This document shows, one piece after another, positions 10,144 to 20,404 of a stretch of 64,000 bases of DNA. Position numbers and translations under genes: made by a program. This stretch comes from Phaeodactylum tricornutum CCAP 1055/1. Taxonomy: Eukaryota; Bacillariophyta; Bacillariophyceae; Surirellales; Neidiaceae. Every line of letters begins with the position of its first letter. The first letter of the stretch is position 1. The stretch is taken from assembly GCF_000150955.2 (NCBI RefSeq), contig NC_011687.1:186001-250000 (forward strand), given 5' to 3'. The notes below the pieces were generated by a model. That model was not told the origin of the DNA. It saw only the letters and a program-made list of their open reading frames with translations, and ran no database searches.

Positions 10144-11721
10144 CTAAAATTTGTAGACACCACCCACAGACGCAATTCCATTGTACACGTAAGTGTTGTT
10201 GAGTGGAACGTACTGCCCGGTGATGATTTTGACGGCTTCTTGGCTGGCAACCCCACCGATCACGCTAGCCACGTTGTGAATCTCGGCATTCGCGTAGCGC
10301 GTCATTTCGGTGGCCACACTAATATTTTCGATGAGTTGCGTTCGAACGAGTTCTACCTCTGTAAGCCGGTAGTGCTGGACTACCTTGTACAGGAATGTTT
10401 GGAGTTTGGGGACGTCCAGGGCGTAGTCTTCTACTGTCCCTGGATATCTTCCATACTCTCCATGAAACGCTTGACAGGCGCGAAAGGCCAAATACCACAG
10501 TAGAGGCAATTGTTCCGGGCGCTCATCACCTTCCATGGTTGCCATGGTAAGTTCATCCGTAATTTCATTGGATGGGGAGTTGTAGTATTCGTCTCGTATC
10601 GACCGAATCGGTATCAAGTCCAAGGAAAATACATTCCGACAAAAGTCGTGCAGTGTCGAGTCTGAGACAATAGTTGGGTTGACAAGAGTTCTCATTTCTT
10701 GAAAATCGAAATCAGCCTGTTCTTTGTAGATTTTTTGTAGCTGTACATACAAGGCACTCGAAGAAGTCATATCCGGAATAGTACCTTGTAATGGCGGCTG
10801 CAAGGGGTGCCGTTGCAAAAAAGCATCCAAACCTTGCAAGCAAGCGTACAGAATGGGTGACGCATTTTGGGAGGCGTCGCGCAGCGAAACCAGATGGTCT
10901 AAATCCAGTTCGCGCGGTGCATACGCCAAGTACGAATGCTTCTGTGCTTCCCGAAAATTCTCTTCCGCATCAAAATCACGGCTCGCCTTGGGAATCATCA
11001 ATTGAAATTCTTGCTTTTCTATGAAGGTGCTCGGCAAGGAACCATCGTGCGTGTCTTTCCACTCTTTGGCGATGCGCAAGAGGATGAGCGGATATGGAAT
11101 ATGACCGTGCTCATGACTTTGCAGATTGTCCCAGTCAATCGAATCCGCAAGACTTGCTAGTACTGGAAATGGATGCACCAACCGCAGATCGGGACGGGCG
11201 TCACGAGGCTTGGGATTGAGAATGGGCAATGGAGGGGCCTGAAGACGAACTATTCCAATCAAGCCATACGAATATATCGCAATGCAGGGCAGCCGTGCAC
11301 TTTGACAAGCACCCGCCACCGTTTCCAAAACGATTGGTTCCAATTCGCTTGCAACTACTAAAACCTTCGCTTTTCCAGTAGTAGTGAGAATAGAGTGCCA
11401 GTTCGCTTCCATTAGACTCGGAACACTCTTGTAGTTTCCGACTACATCAGGGTTAAGTTCTCGCAGGAGTTCACAGGCTATTTGGGAACGTGATTTGGAC
11501 GCATCCTGGACGACGAAAAAGTTCGAAGCAAAGTCGCCGTCGACTGCTTTCTGATCGTCTACGATCAAAAAGGCACCCACTCCGGGCAAGACTAGATTTT
11601 TAAGGGTCTCCGTTCCAGCAGCGGTTGTGTTCACCAGCACTACGCACGTTTCGGCCAACGCCTTTTGACCCTCGGCCCCCCAGAGCCGTAGCTGTCGATC
11701 GTACTTGTCATTCGTAGCCAT
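10144..11721 (-). CDS. NAE1: NEDD8-activating enzyme E1 regulatory subunit (NAE1/APP-BP1/ULA1)
   Basis: This is a 525-residue protein, close to the usual 530-540. It starts with the ThiF/E1 N-terminal signature (KYDRQLRLWGAEGQKAL), followed by NTTAAGTETLKNLVLPGVG and NFFVV as in NAE1. The C-terminal block (VIGGVASQEAVKII, then NNTYVYNG) is diagnostic of this subunit as opposed to ubiquitin E1 or SAE1, which lack this length and tail. NAE1 pairs with UBA3 to activate NEDD8 for cullin neddylation. As expected for the regulatory half, no catalytic cysteine domain is present. It is a single exon. The motif CTAACTGTAA lies 70-79 bases upstream of the start. Confidence 0.93.
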   Translation of the reverse strand: MATNDKYDRQLRLWGAEGQKALAETCVVLVNTTAAGTETLKNLVLPGVGAFLIVDDQKAVDGDFASNFFVVQDASKSRSQIACELLRELNPDVVGNYKSVPSLMEANWHSILTTTGKAKVLVVASELEPIVLETVAGACQSARLPCIAIYSYGLIGIVRLQAPPLPILNPKPRDARPDLRLVHPFPVLASLADSIDWDNLQSHEHGHIPYPLILLRIAKEWKDTHDGSLPSTFIEKQEFQLMIPKASRDFDAEENFREAQKHSYLAYAPRELDLDHLVSLRDASQNASPILYACLQGLDAFLQRHPLQPPLQGTIPDMTSSSALYVQLQKIYKEQADFDFQEMRTLVNPTIVSDSTLHDFCRNVFSLDLIPIRSIRDEYYNSPSNEITDELTMATMEGDERPEQLPLLWYLAFRACQAFHGEYGRYPGTVEDYALDVPKLQTFLYKVVQHYRLTEVELVRTQLIENISVATEMTRYANAEIHNVASVIGGVASQEAVKIITGQYVPLNNTYVYNGIASVGGVYKF

Positions 11722-12170
11722 TGCCGTCGAGCAGCCCGAACATACGACTCCACCCTCACTGGAGCTTGTCTGCGTTGTTGGGATGCGGCGCTAACTGTAA
11801 AGCCTTTCCCAAACTTCCGGTCGGGCTATCGTTCATGTTTCTGGACCGTCTTTTTTGGAGTCAGAAAATAATTGGTCCTGGAATGTCGTGACTCCACAGT
11901 GCCCTTTCAACGAATAAGGTTGGGGACTTCACCAGAATATGGTTCCCAGTCGGTAGAAATAGCTCACCCCGGTCAGACAATTCAATATAGGATAAATTAA
12001 TATCTATGACGCAGGCCGAGGCTATCCGTTAGATTGCTCATATCTCATTGTCACTCTCAATTTACAAGTCTCCAACACAAAATAATGGATCGATAACCTT
12101 CACACAACATCCCGAGAGAACCGTGTGCTTCGGAGTTTCACTCAATTTAGAATCAGGATCATCCAAATTC
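11722..12170. promoter_or_regulatory. Divergent promoter region between NAE1 and an unknown gene
   Basis: This 449-base gap separates two divergent genes. It contains CTAACTGTAA at 11791-11800 (TTACAGTTAG in NAE1 orientation), which recurs at nearly the same distance upstream of the VPS2 gene. Confidence 0.4.
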
Positions 12171-12902
12171 ATGTTACGTCAAAACGACTCTCCCAAGAAA
12201 GGTAAACTTGTGCTGCTGTCTTCGCGAGAAATGTGGCAGCATCAACAAAGCAAATCGTTGGCGACCGTCGGCACCAGTGCTACGGGAAGTACGACATCAA
12301 CCAGCGCCGTGCCTACCGGGCCTCCGACCGTAACAGTAGCCGCCGCGTTGTCGCCTAAACAATCGACGCGGCGACGGGGTAGCGCCATGCTACACCGTTG
12401 GCGCATGCGTAGCGGTAAATGCTCTTCTATATACGACAGCTTTCCGTCCGCCGATACCACCAATACCAGTCTACAGAATCGATTGGACCTTCATAAACAG
12501 GAGATCTTGGCCAACTCTCTGTCAACTGATCAACTTAGCAGTATTTTGAGAGACTCAAATCAGTTCAACGAATTTCAACAGGATCTTAAAGCGAAAGGCT
12601 GCACCACGAACGCGTTTGCAAAAGTTTCCTGCTTCAGTCTTCTACGTGATAGGCTTCAGGAAATGCAACAGCAGCCAAGCAATCACGATGGAGCAGATGT
12701 GGAGGAATTAGAATATTGGACACACAAAGGCGAGGTAAACGGACATTTTGACTCTGAGGGTTTCTTATCGACAAAACAGGCTCCAATAGTGATGGACGAA
12801 AAAGACCTATACCTCGAGACTAGTCCACGAGCGGTGGCTACAATAGGTTGTCTCGGAGACGATCCTGTTTTCTTTTCTACAAGAACTGGAGCAAGTCCAT
12901 GA
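12171..12902 (+). CDS. Unknown protein, Ser/Thr-rich
   Basis: The first in-frame ATG (12171) gives 243 residues; the frame is open upstream to 12048 without another ATG. The N-terminal third is low-complexity (Ser, Thr, Gly, Pro), followed by a very basic patch (STRRRGSAMLHRWRMRSGK). A more ordered middle comes next (RLDLHKQEILANSLSTDQL, NQFNEFQQDL, FAKVSCFSLLRDRLQEMQQQ) that looks helical. The C-terminus is acidic to neutral with no motif I recognise. The basic patch could act in nuclear import or RNA/DNA contact, but this is inference. No homologue is known to me. Confidence 0.5.
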   Translation: MLRQNDSPKKGKLVLLSSREMWQHQQSKSLATVGTSATGSTTSTSAVPTGPPTVTVAAALSPKQSTRRRGSAMLHRWRMRSGKCSSIYDSFPSADTTNTSLQNRLDLHKQEILANSLSTDQLSSILRDSNQFNEFQQDLKAKGCTTNAFAKVSCFSLLRDRLQEMQQQPSNHDGADVEELEYWTHKGEVNGHFDSEGFLSTKQAPIVMDEKDLYLETSPRAVATIGCLGDDPVFFSTRTGASP

Positions 12903-13143
12903 GCGTCCGCCAACCCGACTATAGATGAATCATAGCTTTATAGAAACATTGAGATGTTTTTCACAAAACGATTCTTGCCATTGATCGAAAAGTTGAACTT
13001 GAGGAGATGGTGTTCATCATTGTAATGCGCAGCTGTTCTAGAGTATCTACAGCTGCAGTTGTGCTTCCCAAGCGATCCGTTCACTTTCCAGCGTCGATTG
13101 TATGCTTTTTATGGTAAACTTGTGCGACTTCTAAGATTTCTGC

Positions 13144-13890
13144 CTATGTTCGCTTGAAAATGTATATGCATTTGCCTTCATGCGTGCAATCGAACCCCAC
13201 TTTTTTGATTCTGTCAAAGAATTCTTGACTTTCCTTCATCCGTCTATTCCAACTCATGATGAATTTCGAGTTGGAATCTGGCGGAATAAGCTCTTCAAGT
13301 GTTTCCACCAATGCCGGGTATGCACTGACGTACAGCAAAATGTCACTGGCAATAATTGTATCAAAAGATGTACCTGAGTCGAGGCCTGCCTTCTCCATGG
13401 AAGTTTTCCAACCCGTGCCCCAGGTATGGGGTACATGTGGGGGCGGCTTCTCAATGCGGTTGAGTCGATAGTTGAAGGCGATATTTTCGGCAACCTCCCC
13501 ACGTTCGTCCTCGACATCGCTTGTGACGATTGATTCACAATAAACAACGGAAGTTCTGTCTTGTGAATGCTGGGTCGATACCAGGGCTAAGCGAATAGCT
13601 AGTAACCCAGTCGCAGTGCCGAGTTCTAAAACCGCACCCCAATTAAGAAGGCCTTCCCCATGCCTCGCGTTCAGTAAATACTCGGCAAGATTAAATGTTC
13701 CGGGCCAGACCCGATTTGCATTGTGTGAGTGATAATCATATTGTCGGATCTGCAGCCTCTCGCCAACTAATGCAATGTCCTGCGTTTCAAAGGTGGGTTC
13801 GACGATTCCTCCATTATCTTCCTCGTCCGACGAATCAGGAAATAGACCCGTCAAGGTCTGAGGAGCATCAATCTGAAGATTCGTCGGCAT
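13144..13890 (-). CDS. Family-16 (METTL21/EFM7-like) SAM-dependent methyltransferase
   Basis: A 248-residue class I methyltransferase of the Methyltransf_16 group, whose eukaryotic members mostly methylate lysines of elongation factors and chaperones. A lead segment IRQYDYHSHNANRVWPGTFNLAEYLL matches the family start (the W-P block before motif I). Motif I is VLELGTATGLLAI at about residues 87-99. A post-I segment gives VTSD with an acidic position. The family motif corresponding to D/E-x-x-Y is SFDTIIASDILLYV. The C-terminal strand is FIMSWNRRMKESQEFFDRIKK. All expected motifs are present. The substrate cannot be read from sequence. Confidence 0.82.
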   Translation of the reverse strand: MPTNLQIDAPQTLTGLFPDSSDEEDNGGIVEPTFETQDIALVGERLQIRQYDYHSHNANRVWPGTFNLAEYLLNARHGEGLLNWGAVLELGTATGLLAIRLALVSTQHSQDRTSVVYCESIVTSDVEDERGEVAENIAFNYRLNRIEKPPPHVPHTWGTGWKTSMEKAGLDSGTSFDTIIASDILLYVSAYPALVETLEELIPPDSNSKFIMSWNRRMKESQEFFDRIKKVGFDCTHEGKCIYIFKRT

Positions 13891-15141
13891 ACAGTCTACT
13901 GGTGTGTCCAGTAACTAATACAAGACGAAGACAAAATCTAATAAGTGCGGGTAGCTGTCATGGAGAGTAGACTCCGTAAGCATAAAATCTGTAGGCGCGA
14001 TGTCATGGTCAATTCGTTTTGGTTCGCCTTTTTTATGGCGTTGAATGTATCAGGATTTTTGAGCCACTATTGGCTATATTGTGTCGTGCCTTCGTCACAT
14101 TCAGAAATTCTGAACGACACACGCTTTGACACCATCACTCTTAACGAGAGATCACGGGAACGGCCACTCTGACAACATACACAGAAATATAGAGCATCTG
14201 AACCAGAAGGATTCCAGTAGTGTAGGAATTCCTATCAAATTCTTGCCGCAGCGCACGTTGAAATTTCTGGCTTGATGGCGACGATTGGAATCACTCAGGA
14301 AGGATACGAAAATTTTGCCATCGTTCGCCTATTTACCCTCCCATTGCACGCTCAAAGCACAATTGGAAGTGCAAAGTTACCTTATTCGGAATTGTGAATA
14401 GATCAAAGGTTAGTGTCGCATACAAGGCGTCTCTCATTGTAATTGGGGGTTGCCAAGGGTCTCTCGTTCTCGTGAAGGCGTTTCGTGTCTTTTTCCCGCT
14501 TGAAGTTCGAATCTCGCTGTAGAAAGCCTACTGCGTCCTACGGAAGGACACCGCGGCCAACTGGTGGCATGGAAAATCACTTTGCTCGAACAACAAGCCA
14601 TTGATCAAAATCGTTTGTGAGCGATAAACTCAGACCTTGATTTTGGTTGCGGTCCTTGGTTGACAAGCCGCACAACTGCTTTCGCTGTTTGACTTTCTAT
14701 GTAAGACAAGAACTTCGTCGTTCGATCAGTCTTAGCCTTCTGGACGGTGTGATTCCGAATGGATAGAACCCGACCTCTCCTGATTTTGAAGTTGATCTGT
14801 CGTTGCTAGAACTGTACATGTGTGCGTTTCACGATTTTTCTTTCGTGTCTTTCGGATCAACTTGGATCCTTTTTAAAGTTTACTCTCCGGTTCCGCTGAT
14901 GTCTGGTTTCCTTCACATCCTCCATGGTGACAACCATCCAACCGTAAAGATCTCCCTTTCAGAAATGGGGGACTTCGCTTGATTGGGAATTTCTAGTGAG
15001 AGCTTAATTGTTGTGTTTTTGTCGGATCGCATTACGATAATGGTATCTGTAAATAGTTCGCTGTTCTGTGCAGCTTATCTCTCACAATTCCAGTTGTCTT
15101 TATTTGCTTGCCATTGTAGATCCCTCGACTTCAATTTCACC
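13891..15141. other. Long divergent intergenic region upstream of AUREO2
   Basis: These 1,251 bases lie between the divergent methyltransferase and AUREO2 starts. Frames up to about 75 codons occur but none looks like a protein, so this probably holds a long 5' untranslated region and promoter for the aureochrome. Confidence 0.45.
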
Positions 15142-16573
15142 ATGGCCCAAAATTTGCAAATGCCCCGATTTGGGAGGGCCAACAATACTTCTGGTGCAGA
15201 TACCTGGGGAGACTGTGACGCATTCGACGTTGACATGTTGACTGAGTATCTTCTAAACGATGGCACGTTGACTTCCAGTGGGGTGACTTTTGATTTCAAG
15301 TGAGTGTTTTCTACATATGTCGAGTGAACAAATGTTAAGGTTCGCTTCGACTCTTACTTACACATCTACTTTTAGCATGGACGGCGCGGCTCATCTTTCC
15401 TCAACTGTATCCCCTGAGAATAGTGAAGATGGTGCCTTGCCAACTGTTGCCGATTCGAACGAAATCAGCGCTGAGGTTCAAAAATTTGCAGCTTCTCACG
15501 AGGGCCCTAGTTATGTTGCAGTGGCCACATCTGGTATGCCCATTGCACCATCCCCTTCTCTCAGTTTTCCTGCACTTCCAACGCAAGTATCCATGCCTGG
15601 CAATGATGGTCAAGGTCTGGTCTTTCACCACCATCAGCAGCAACATGCAAATAGTACCGCCACGTCGAAACGTCGTCGAATTGATGGCATGTCAGGTAGC
15701 GCCCTGTTGGCTGTATCTGGAGGGCCCACTGGATCCGCCTTTTTGGGCGGCGATCAGCTGGCAGCAGCTGCTGCACGAGCCATACAAAACCAAGGGCGGG
15801 GACGGAAGAAGTCTCAGGCTCAGATTGATCGAAGACGGGAGCGAAATCGAATTCTGGCACGGCGAACTCGCCTTCGCAAAAAGTTCTTCTTCGAATCGCT
15901 TCAGAAGGAAATAATGGATTTGCAGCGTGAAAATCTAGTTCTCAAGGAGCTGGTCAAGGTCAACATTAGCGGGGAGGAGGGAAAGAAAATATTGGAAGGG
16001 TGCAATGCCGCCGAGAATCTTCCATCGTCTGTTCTGGAAGCTTGTGGCGAAGAAAACGATATGGATTCTCAGGACTTTAACCTAGTCAGAAGCATCCAGA
16101 GTTCCCAACACTCGTTCATGATCACCGATCCATCGCTTCAGGACAATCCGATCGTTTTTGCGTCCGATGATTTTTTGAAACTCACCGGGTACACGCGCGA
16201 GCAGGTCCTTGGACGCAATTGCCGATTTTTGCAAGGTACCGAGACAAGTCAAGAAAAAGTCAACCAGATTCGCAAGAATTTATCTGAGGGTGAAGACGTT
16301 ACTGTCACTCTCATGAACTACACTGCCGATGGTACACCATTTTGGAACAAGCTCTTTATTGCCGCATTGCGTGACGCGCAAAATAACATTGTCAACTTTA
16401 TTGGCGTCATTGTCAAGGTCGCACGTCCCGAGCCTGGTGATCCTGAGCACGACAAAGGCAACGAGTCAGAGCAGAATGATGGAGACGAGAGCGACGAAGA
16501 TGCAGAAGACACTGTGAGGGCGATTGAAGGGGCCGTCACCGCAGCTGTGGCAGCCGCAGGTAGATCGTCGTAG
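15142..16573 (+). CDS. AUREO2: Aureochrome 2 (bZIP-LOV transcription factor)
   Basis: Exons 15142-15299 and 15376-16573 flank a 76-base intron (GTGAGT..TTTAG). Joined, they encode 451 residues. An N-terminal acidic/Ser-rich part is followed by the basic region (RRERNRILARRTRLRKK, with Asn210) and a leucine zipper to about residue 255. A LOV domain occupies about 294-400, with GRNCRFLQ holding the photoactive cysteine at 335. Position 301 in F-M-ITD is methionine where photoactive LOV domains have valine. I recall the same Met301 being reported in PtAUREO2 as the reason its LOV domain does not bind flavin. Aureochromes bind TGACGT-like sites, regulating light-dependent genes and cell cycle. 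The order bZIP then LOV is the stramenopile-specific arrangement. Confidence 0.95.
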
Positions 16574-17354
16574 ATAGAACATGGATATCATTATGGCAAC
16601 AACACACATCAAAAAGCAGCTATTACATGGTACACCGTGCACCAACATCAAACAGAGGAGCAAAAGGCTAGAGAATATTAAAGCGCAGACATAAGTATGA
16701 TGTAATTTGCAATCACTATCAAATTCAAGAATGAGTGTTGTGGGTTACCATCTCGCCGGAAAGTCCGTTTGGGATCTTCTTTGAGACAATTTCGAGGCAA
16801 CCGCATAAGCAATAAAGTGGTTCATGCTTCATTCAAGCAGACATTGGAACAACACACTCGATCTATACGGTGAAGGACTTATGGTTCGCGCATAGTCTGT
16901 CTGTTGGGGAACGCCGTCTTCGTTTTACACAAGAAGTTACCTTGCAACCTGATGGAATTTGCTGGCAGTCGCAAATCTGCCAGTGAAAATAGGTTGCCTA
17001 GAGCGGTATTTGTCGTGGAACATGGAAGTTTTGGATGTGCACAACAGTTGTCTAGCTAGAACTAACAGTAAGGAGCTACTTTTTAGCAATAAGACTATTT
17101 TGGCGCAATCCATTATGCTAGTTCGCTGCAGTTTGGGACAAATTCCCAATAGTAATTGGTAGCTACTTCAGTCTAGAGGAGCGAACACCCGTAAACTCCA
17201 ATTACGCTAGAAAAGTCCTTAAGTGTCAATAAATTTAGCAGAATCGCCGATACAAAAAAGAAACACAACGCTGCATTAGCTGACAAGGAACAAGCTTCAA
17301 GTCCGTTTGCTCCAGTGCTTGCCATAATCTCCGTCACAACAGATTAATTTGTCT
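16574..17354. other. Intergenic, no clear gene
   Basis: No supported gene. On the minus strand around 17160-17320 there is a short frame of about 50 codons with a hydrophobic stretch (ALCFFFVSAILLNLL). It is too short to call but lies just downstream of the small minus-strand frame at 17355-17570. Confidence 0.4.
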
Positions 17355-17570
17355 TCAAACCTGTTCGGCAATGACCACCTTTCCTAAGGTGTTTGGTTTT
17401 GGATAAGCTTCATTCCAGGACTCTGGGATTGTTTGTTTGCATGGTTCTTGAGTCGCTCTTACAGCTGCTGTACGCTTACTAATTTCAGCTGCTCGGACGT
17501 ATCGCAGAAACTGCGGCGACTGGAGAACTGAACGACCAAACATTCTGCTGCTTGCGATGCGAAAGAGCAC
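17355..17570 (-). CDS. Possible small mitochondrial-type protein, 71 residues
   Basis: This short frame begins MLFRIASSRMFGRSVLQSPQFLRYVRAAE, a strong presequence-like pattern (Arg/Ser/Phe, amphipathic, no acids for about 28 residues). A short polar mature part follows (PESWNEAYPKPNTLGKVVIAEQ). It is divergent to, and overlaps by 14 bases, the start of the plus-strand gene at 17557. Small single-domain mitochondrial subunits often look like this, but I cannot name a family. It may be a chance frame, or the first exon of a gene continuing left. Confidence 0.3.
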   Translation of the reverse strand: MLFRIASSRMFGRSVLQSPQFLRYVRAAEISKRTAAVRATQEPCKQTIPESWNEAYPKPNTLGKVVIAEQV

Positions 17571-18750
17571 GGCTCAACTGGCGTTTTCGACGGTGACTTT
17601 TTTCAGTCGTGGTGCTTGCTTTGAACTGTCTACCTGCCGATCGGTTGCGCCTTACTACTCCCAAATCGTAACGTCTTGGCTTGATGAAAATAGCTTGCCT
17701 TGGACTGAGGTCGAAGGTGAGCAGCTGTCCAATCGTCGTATCATAAATGTTACCGGCAAGCAGAACAACTTGCGACTCCACCTGCTTCCTTCACCAACCT
17801 GCCCAATGAATTGCGCGTCTCCCAATCTTACGAGAGACATGACAAATCGTGCAAGCAAGAACGACCCCATTATTCATTTGCATCAAGATGTTTGGCAGGC
17901 CAAAGAGGACATTGTGAAATCTCGCCTACTGCAGCGCCTAGGCCGAATCAAACGACGAATATACGCTCGCCAAACAGTGGCTCGTCGGATTGACAACCCA
18001 ACGGCTGTAGAGTTTTTACAGTGCCACCACCTATGGGCAGCTACCCGAACCAAGTTCGCGTACGGTCTGTATACTAAAGATGACATAGGAGAGTTGGTGG
18101 CCGTCGCATCCTTCAGTTCTCGGCGTAACGTCGTGCGAAAAGGAGTTAATCATCGATCACATGAGCTGATACGATTCTGCTCTCGTCGAGATGAAACAGT
18201 CATTGGAGGCATCACTAAACTAATTCGAGCCTTTGCGAAAGATGAGAATCCTGACGATATTGTTACAGTGATCGATCGCGATTGGGGCGGGGGAGATGGC
18301 TGGCACGCATTGGGCTTTCAGACGGTGGCAACCTTGCCATCATTAATAATGGCAGTGAAAGCAGGCACCCGACACCACATGGTCGGTGCTGGAATTGGCT
18401 GCAAATCGACGAGTGCATTCGGTAGGATTGGCTTGCCGGCGGATACTTTGCAGCGGCTGAATACCACGAGTTCTGCAGAAGCTGCTCGCAGCACTTTACT
18501 GGAAAGTGGCCATTTCCCTGTATACGACGCTGGCGTGGAGCGACTACTTCTGCTTGTATCTCACTCATCGGCTGCCATCGAACACGGCAAAGACGTGTGC
18601 GCCAAAGCTCTTTGGAGCGACTCTCAACCTTCATATACATCAAGATACTATTCCAGTAACTGCGGCATCACGGCACTTCTTACCGACGCGGAAAAAGAGC
18701 ATAAGAGGACTGAGCCTTTTAAGAGCGAACGAGACTTGGCTTCCATCTAA
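17557..18750 (+). CDS. Protein with a phage-type Mom/GNAT-like domain associated with homing endonucleases
   Basis: This is a 397-residue single-exon protein. Residues about 150-260 match a pattern I know from T4-like phage and Hef-type homing-endonuclease-associated proteins: FLQCHHLW..., GLYTKDDIGELVAVASF, then HELIRFCSRRDETVIGGITKLI (202-223), then IVTVIDRDWGGGDGWHALGF (235-254). The usual closing element, an aliphatic NG.Y.IYD.G motif, appears as ESGHFPVYDAG (316-326). The phage form has SYAD.RW..G..Y..LGF. Here the middle is kept and an insertion of about 30 residues follows LGF. The first 110 residues may include a targeting peptide and an unrecognised module. The role is unknown; DNA modification or nucleic-acid binding is inferred from the family neighbourhood. 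Diatom codon use and lack of mobile flanks suggest an old, domesticated transfer. Confidence 0.6.
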   Translation: MRKSTAQLAFSTVTFFSRGACFELSTCRSVAPYYSQIVTSWLDENSLPWTEVEGEQLSNRRIINVTGKQNNLRLHLLPSPTCPMNCASPNLTRDMTNRASKNDPIIHLHQDVWQAKEDIVKSRLLQRLGRIKRRIYARQTVARRIDNPTAVEFLQCHHLWAATRTKFAYGLYTKDDIGELVAVASFSSRRNVVRKGVNHRSHELIRFCSRRDETVIGGITKLIRAFAKDENPDDIVTVIDRDWGGGDGWHALGFQTVATLPSLIMAVKAGTRHHMVGAGIGCKSTSAFGRIGLPADTLQRLNTTSSAEAARSTLLESGHFPVYDAGVERLLLLVSHSSAAIEHGKDVCAKALWSDSQPSYTSRYYSSNCGITALLTDAEKEHKRTEPFKSERDLASI

Positions 18751-19029
18751 GCTTGCAAAGAACCTTTAAATAGTCCGTGAGTGGCCCAACAATATTCTTC
18801 TCCTCGTCATATCTCGATGCAAATGCAGCGATACAAGTGGGGCGACGCGGGAATGGCTGGCGTATAATGGCACTAGGAGTTGACGGCGCTGCAAGGTAAT
18901 TTTGTGCTCAGCCCTTTACATGCCAAACATTAAATTAGTATGCTTGGGTCTTCTTTTCAAGATCACTAACTTTTCAGCTTGACCAACCATCGGAAAAGAG
19001 CGTGTTCGAATCCTTCACTTTATTTTTAG

Positions 19030-20404
19030 CTTAAAGAGTATAGTACGCTTCTGAACTTATGCAATCCCGACGAATCATCATGTGCACTCAAATTTTCGAC
19101 ATCGTCCAAGCTGCTAGACAAGCTAAGCCTCGCGAAAAACTCTAGTACCGTCTCCATTGACTTACTGTTAGACGAGTCCGCCTCAAGCTCGGGCGCTTTG
19201 AACGGTATGTGTGCGAATGAGCGAATCTTACGAAAGTCTTGCTTTCATATGATGTTGCAGGAAGGACAAGGGTGGCTTGCCTTGGCACGATCATTCACCA
19301 CCACCTGACTCCTATAGCGCACGGTACCGAGTGTAGAGAGAAGGCTCTAAAGGAAGGTCATAAACTGTTCATTGCTACCTTACAAAAATGACACTGAGTC
19401 GTGCTGGTATGCAAGAGAGAATTTTGAACGTACATGTTGTCTACGCTTGGTATAAATCGTTTTCGCAGCTTTAATCTAATTGGAAGTCGCATCATCCTTT
19501 CTCGAATTAGTTTTTAGCTAGGTATTGACGGACCCCTTACGACGCAGCAAAATCCATTTTGCCATCGAAGAAGTGTTTACATGATGTAATTTTCAGATGT
19601 CTCACGGCATAAAGATATTTTTACGGTTACTACTGTTAATACGAACGAGGTCCAAACAGCAATCCTGGAGAAGCTTCGCAACATTAGCGAATTCATGACG
19701 TAAGGTACGGAGAATTTTCTACCACAGCTTTCCTCGGGAATCCTAGCATCCAATTCGTCGCCTTACATCTTCTCTCTGCAGTGAAGAACTCGATTCCCCT
19801 AGAAAAAGCAAGCCGAAGCCGTCACCTAGATTGATCCACTCACTTATCGCGATTCCAATGCATTCGCTGTCAGCGATTGACGAATTTGATATTCGAGCTG
19901 CATTTGAAGTGCTCGACGATGGCGTACAAGGTCGGATCAGTCTCGAAGATCTTCGCACTCTTTACATTGGTCTAGGCTTTGAGCCGATGCGGATGACTTT
20001 GGAAGAACTGGGAGGAAAATTGGTTGCAAACTTGGTGGACGTCGAGAAAAACGGCGTGTCCATCGACACAGCTCTGTTGGTCCTTTCTCGAGTAAGTATT
20101 TCCCCCCGACTCGCAAGAAGTGAACACAATAACACGGATACTGATGCTATAATCACGCCCACCACGCTCACAGTATAAGCGAAACAGAGAGCTAAATATG
20201 CAGTCTACCTTCGATTTGATAGATAGTGGCGGGAAAGGATATTTGACAAAAGATGATGTTCAACGATTGGCGCAGGACGTGGGCGAGCCTGTATCACAGA
20301 AACGTGCGAAAGTCTTGGTTTCCCTCTGCTCATTGGACGGTAAGATCGATATTGACGATTTCAATCGACTATTTTCACCACCCAGCCCGCCTGTGATGGA
20401 GTAG
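19030..20404 (+). CDS. EF-hand (centrin/calmodulin-like) protein, multi-exon, 5' end not found
   Basis: Four exons join in frame: 19030-19204, 19597-19699, 19782-20091 and 20174-20404. Each intron is GT..AG (GTATGT..TTTCAG, GTAAGG..TGCAG, GTAAGT..CACAG) and phases match across all three, giving 272 codons before the stop. The C-terminal half has EF-hand-like units: DEFDIRAAFEVLDDGVQGRISLEDL, then STFDLIDSGGKGYLTKDDVQ and LCSLDGKIDIDDFNRLF. The loops DDGVQGRISLED and DSGGKGYLTKDD keep the position-1 Asp and position-12 Asp/Glu pattern only partly, so calcium affinity may be weak. Exon 1 has no ATG. An upstream ATG exon (about 18870) leads into a TAG just before 19030, so the true start is unresolved. 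Confidence 0.6.

Noticed and set aside
9808-10503. 231-codon plus-strand frame
   Set aside because: It overlaps the minus-strand NAE1 gene, whose protein is clearly conserved; the plus frame has no motifs.
13945-14172. 75-codon frame with a hydrophobic start upstream of AUREO2
   Set aside because: No recognisable protein features beyond one hydrophobic stretch; more likely 5' leader of a neighbouring gene.
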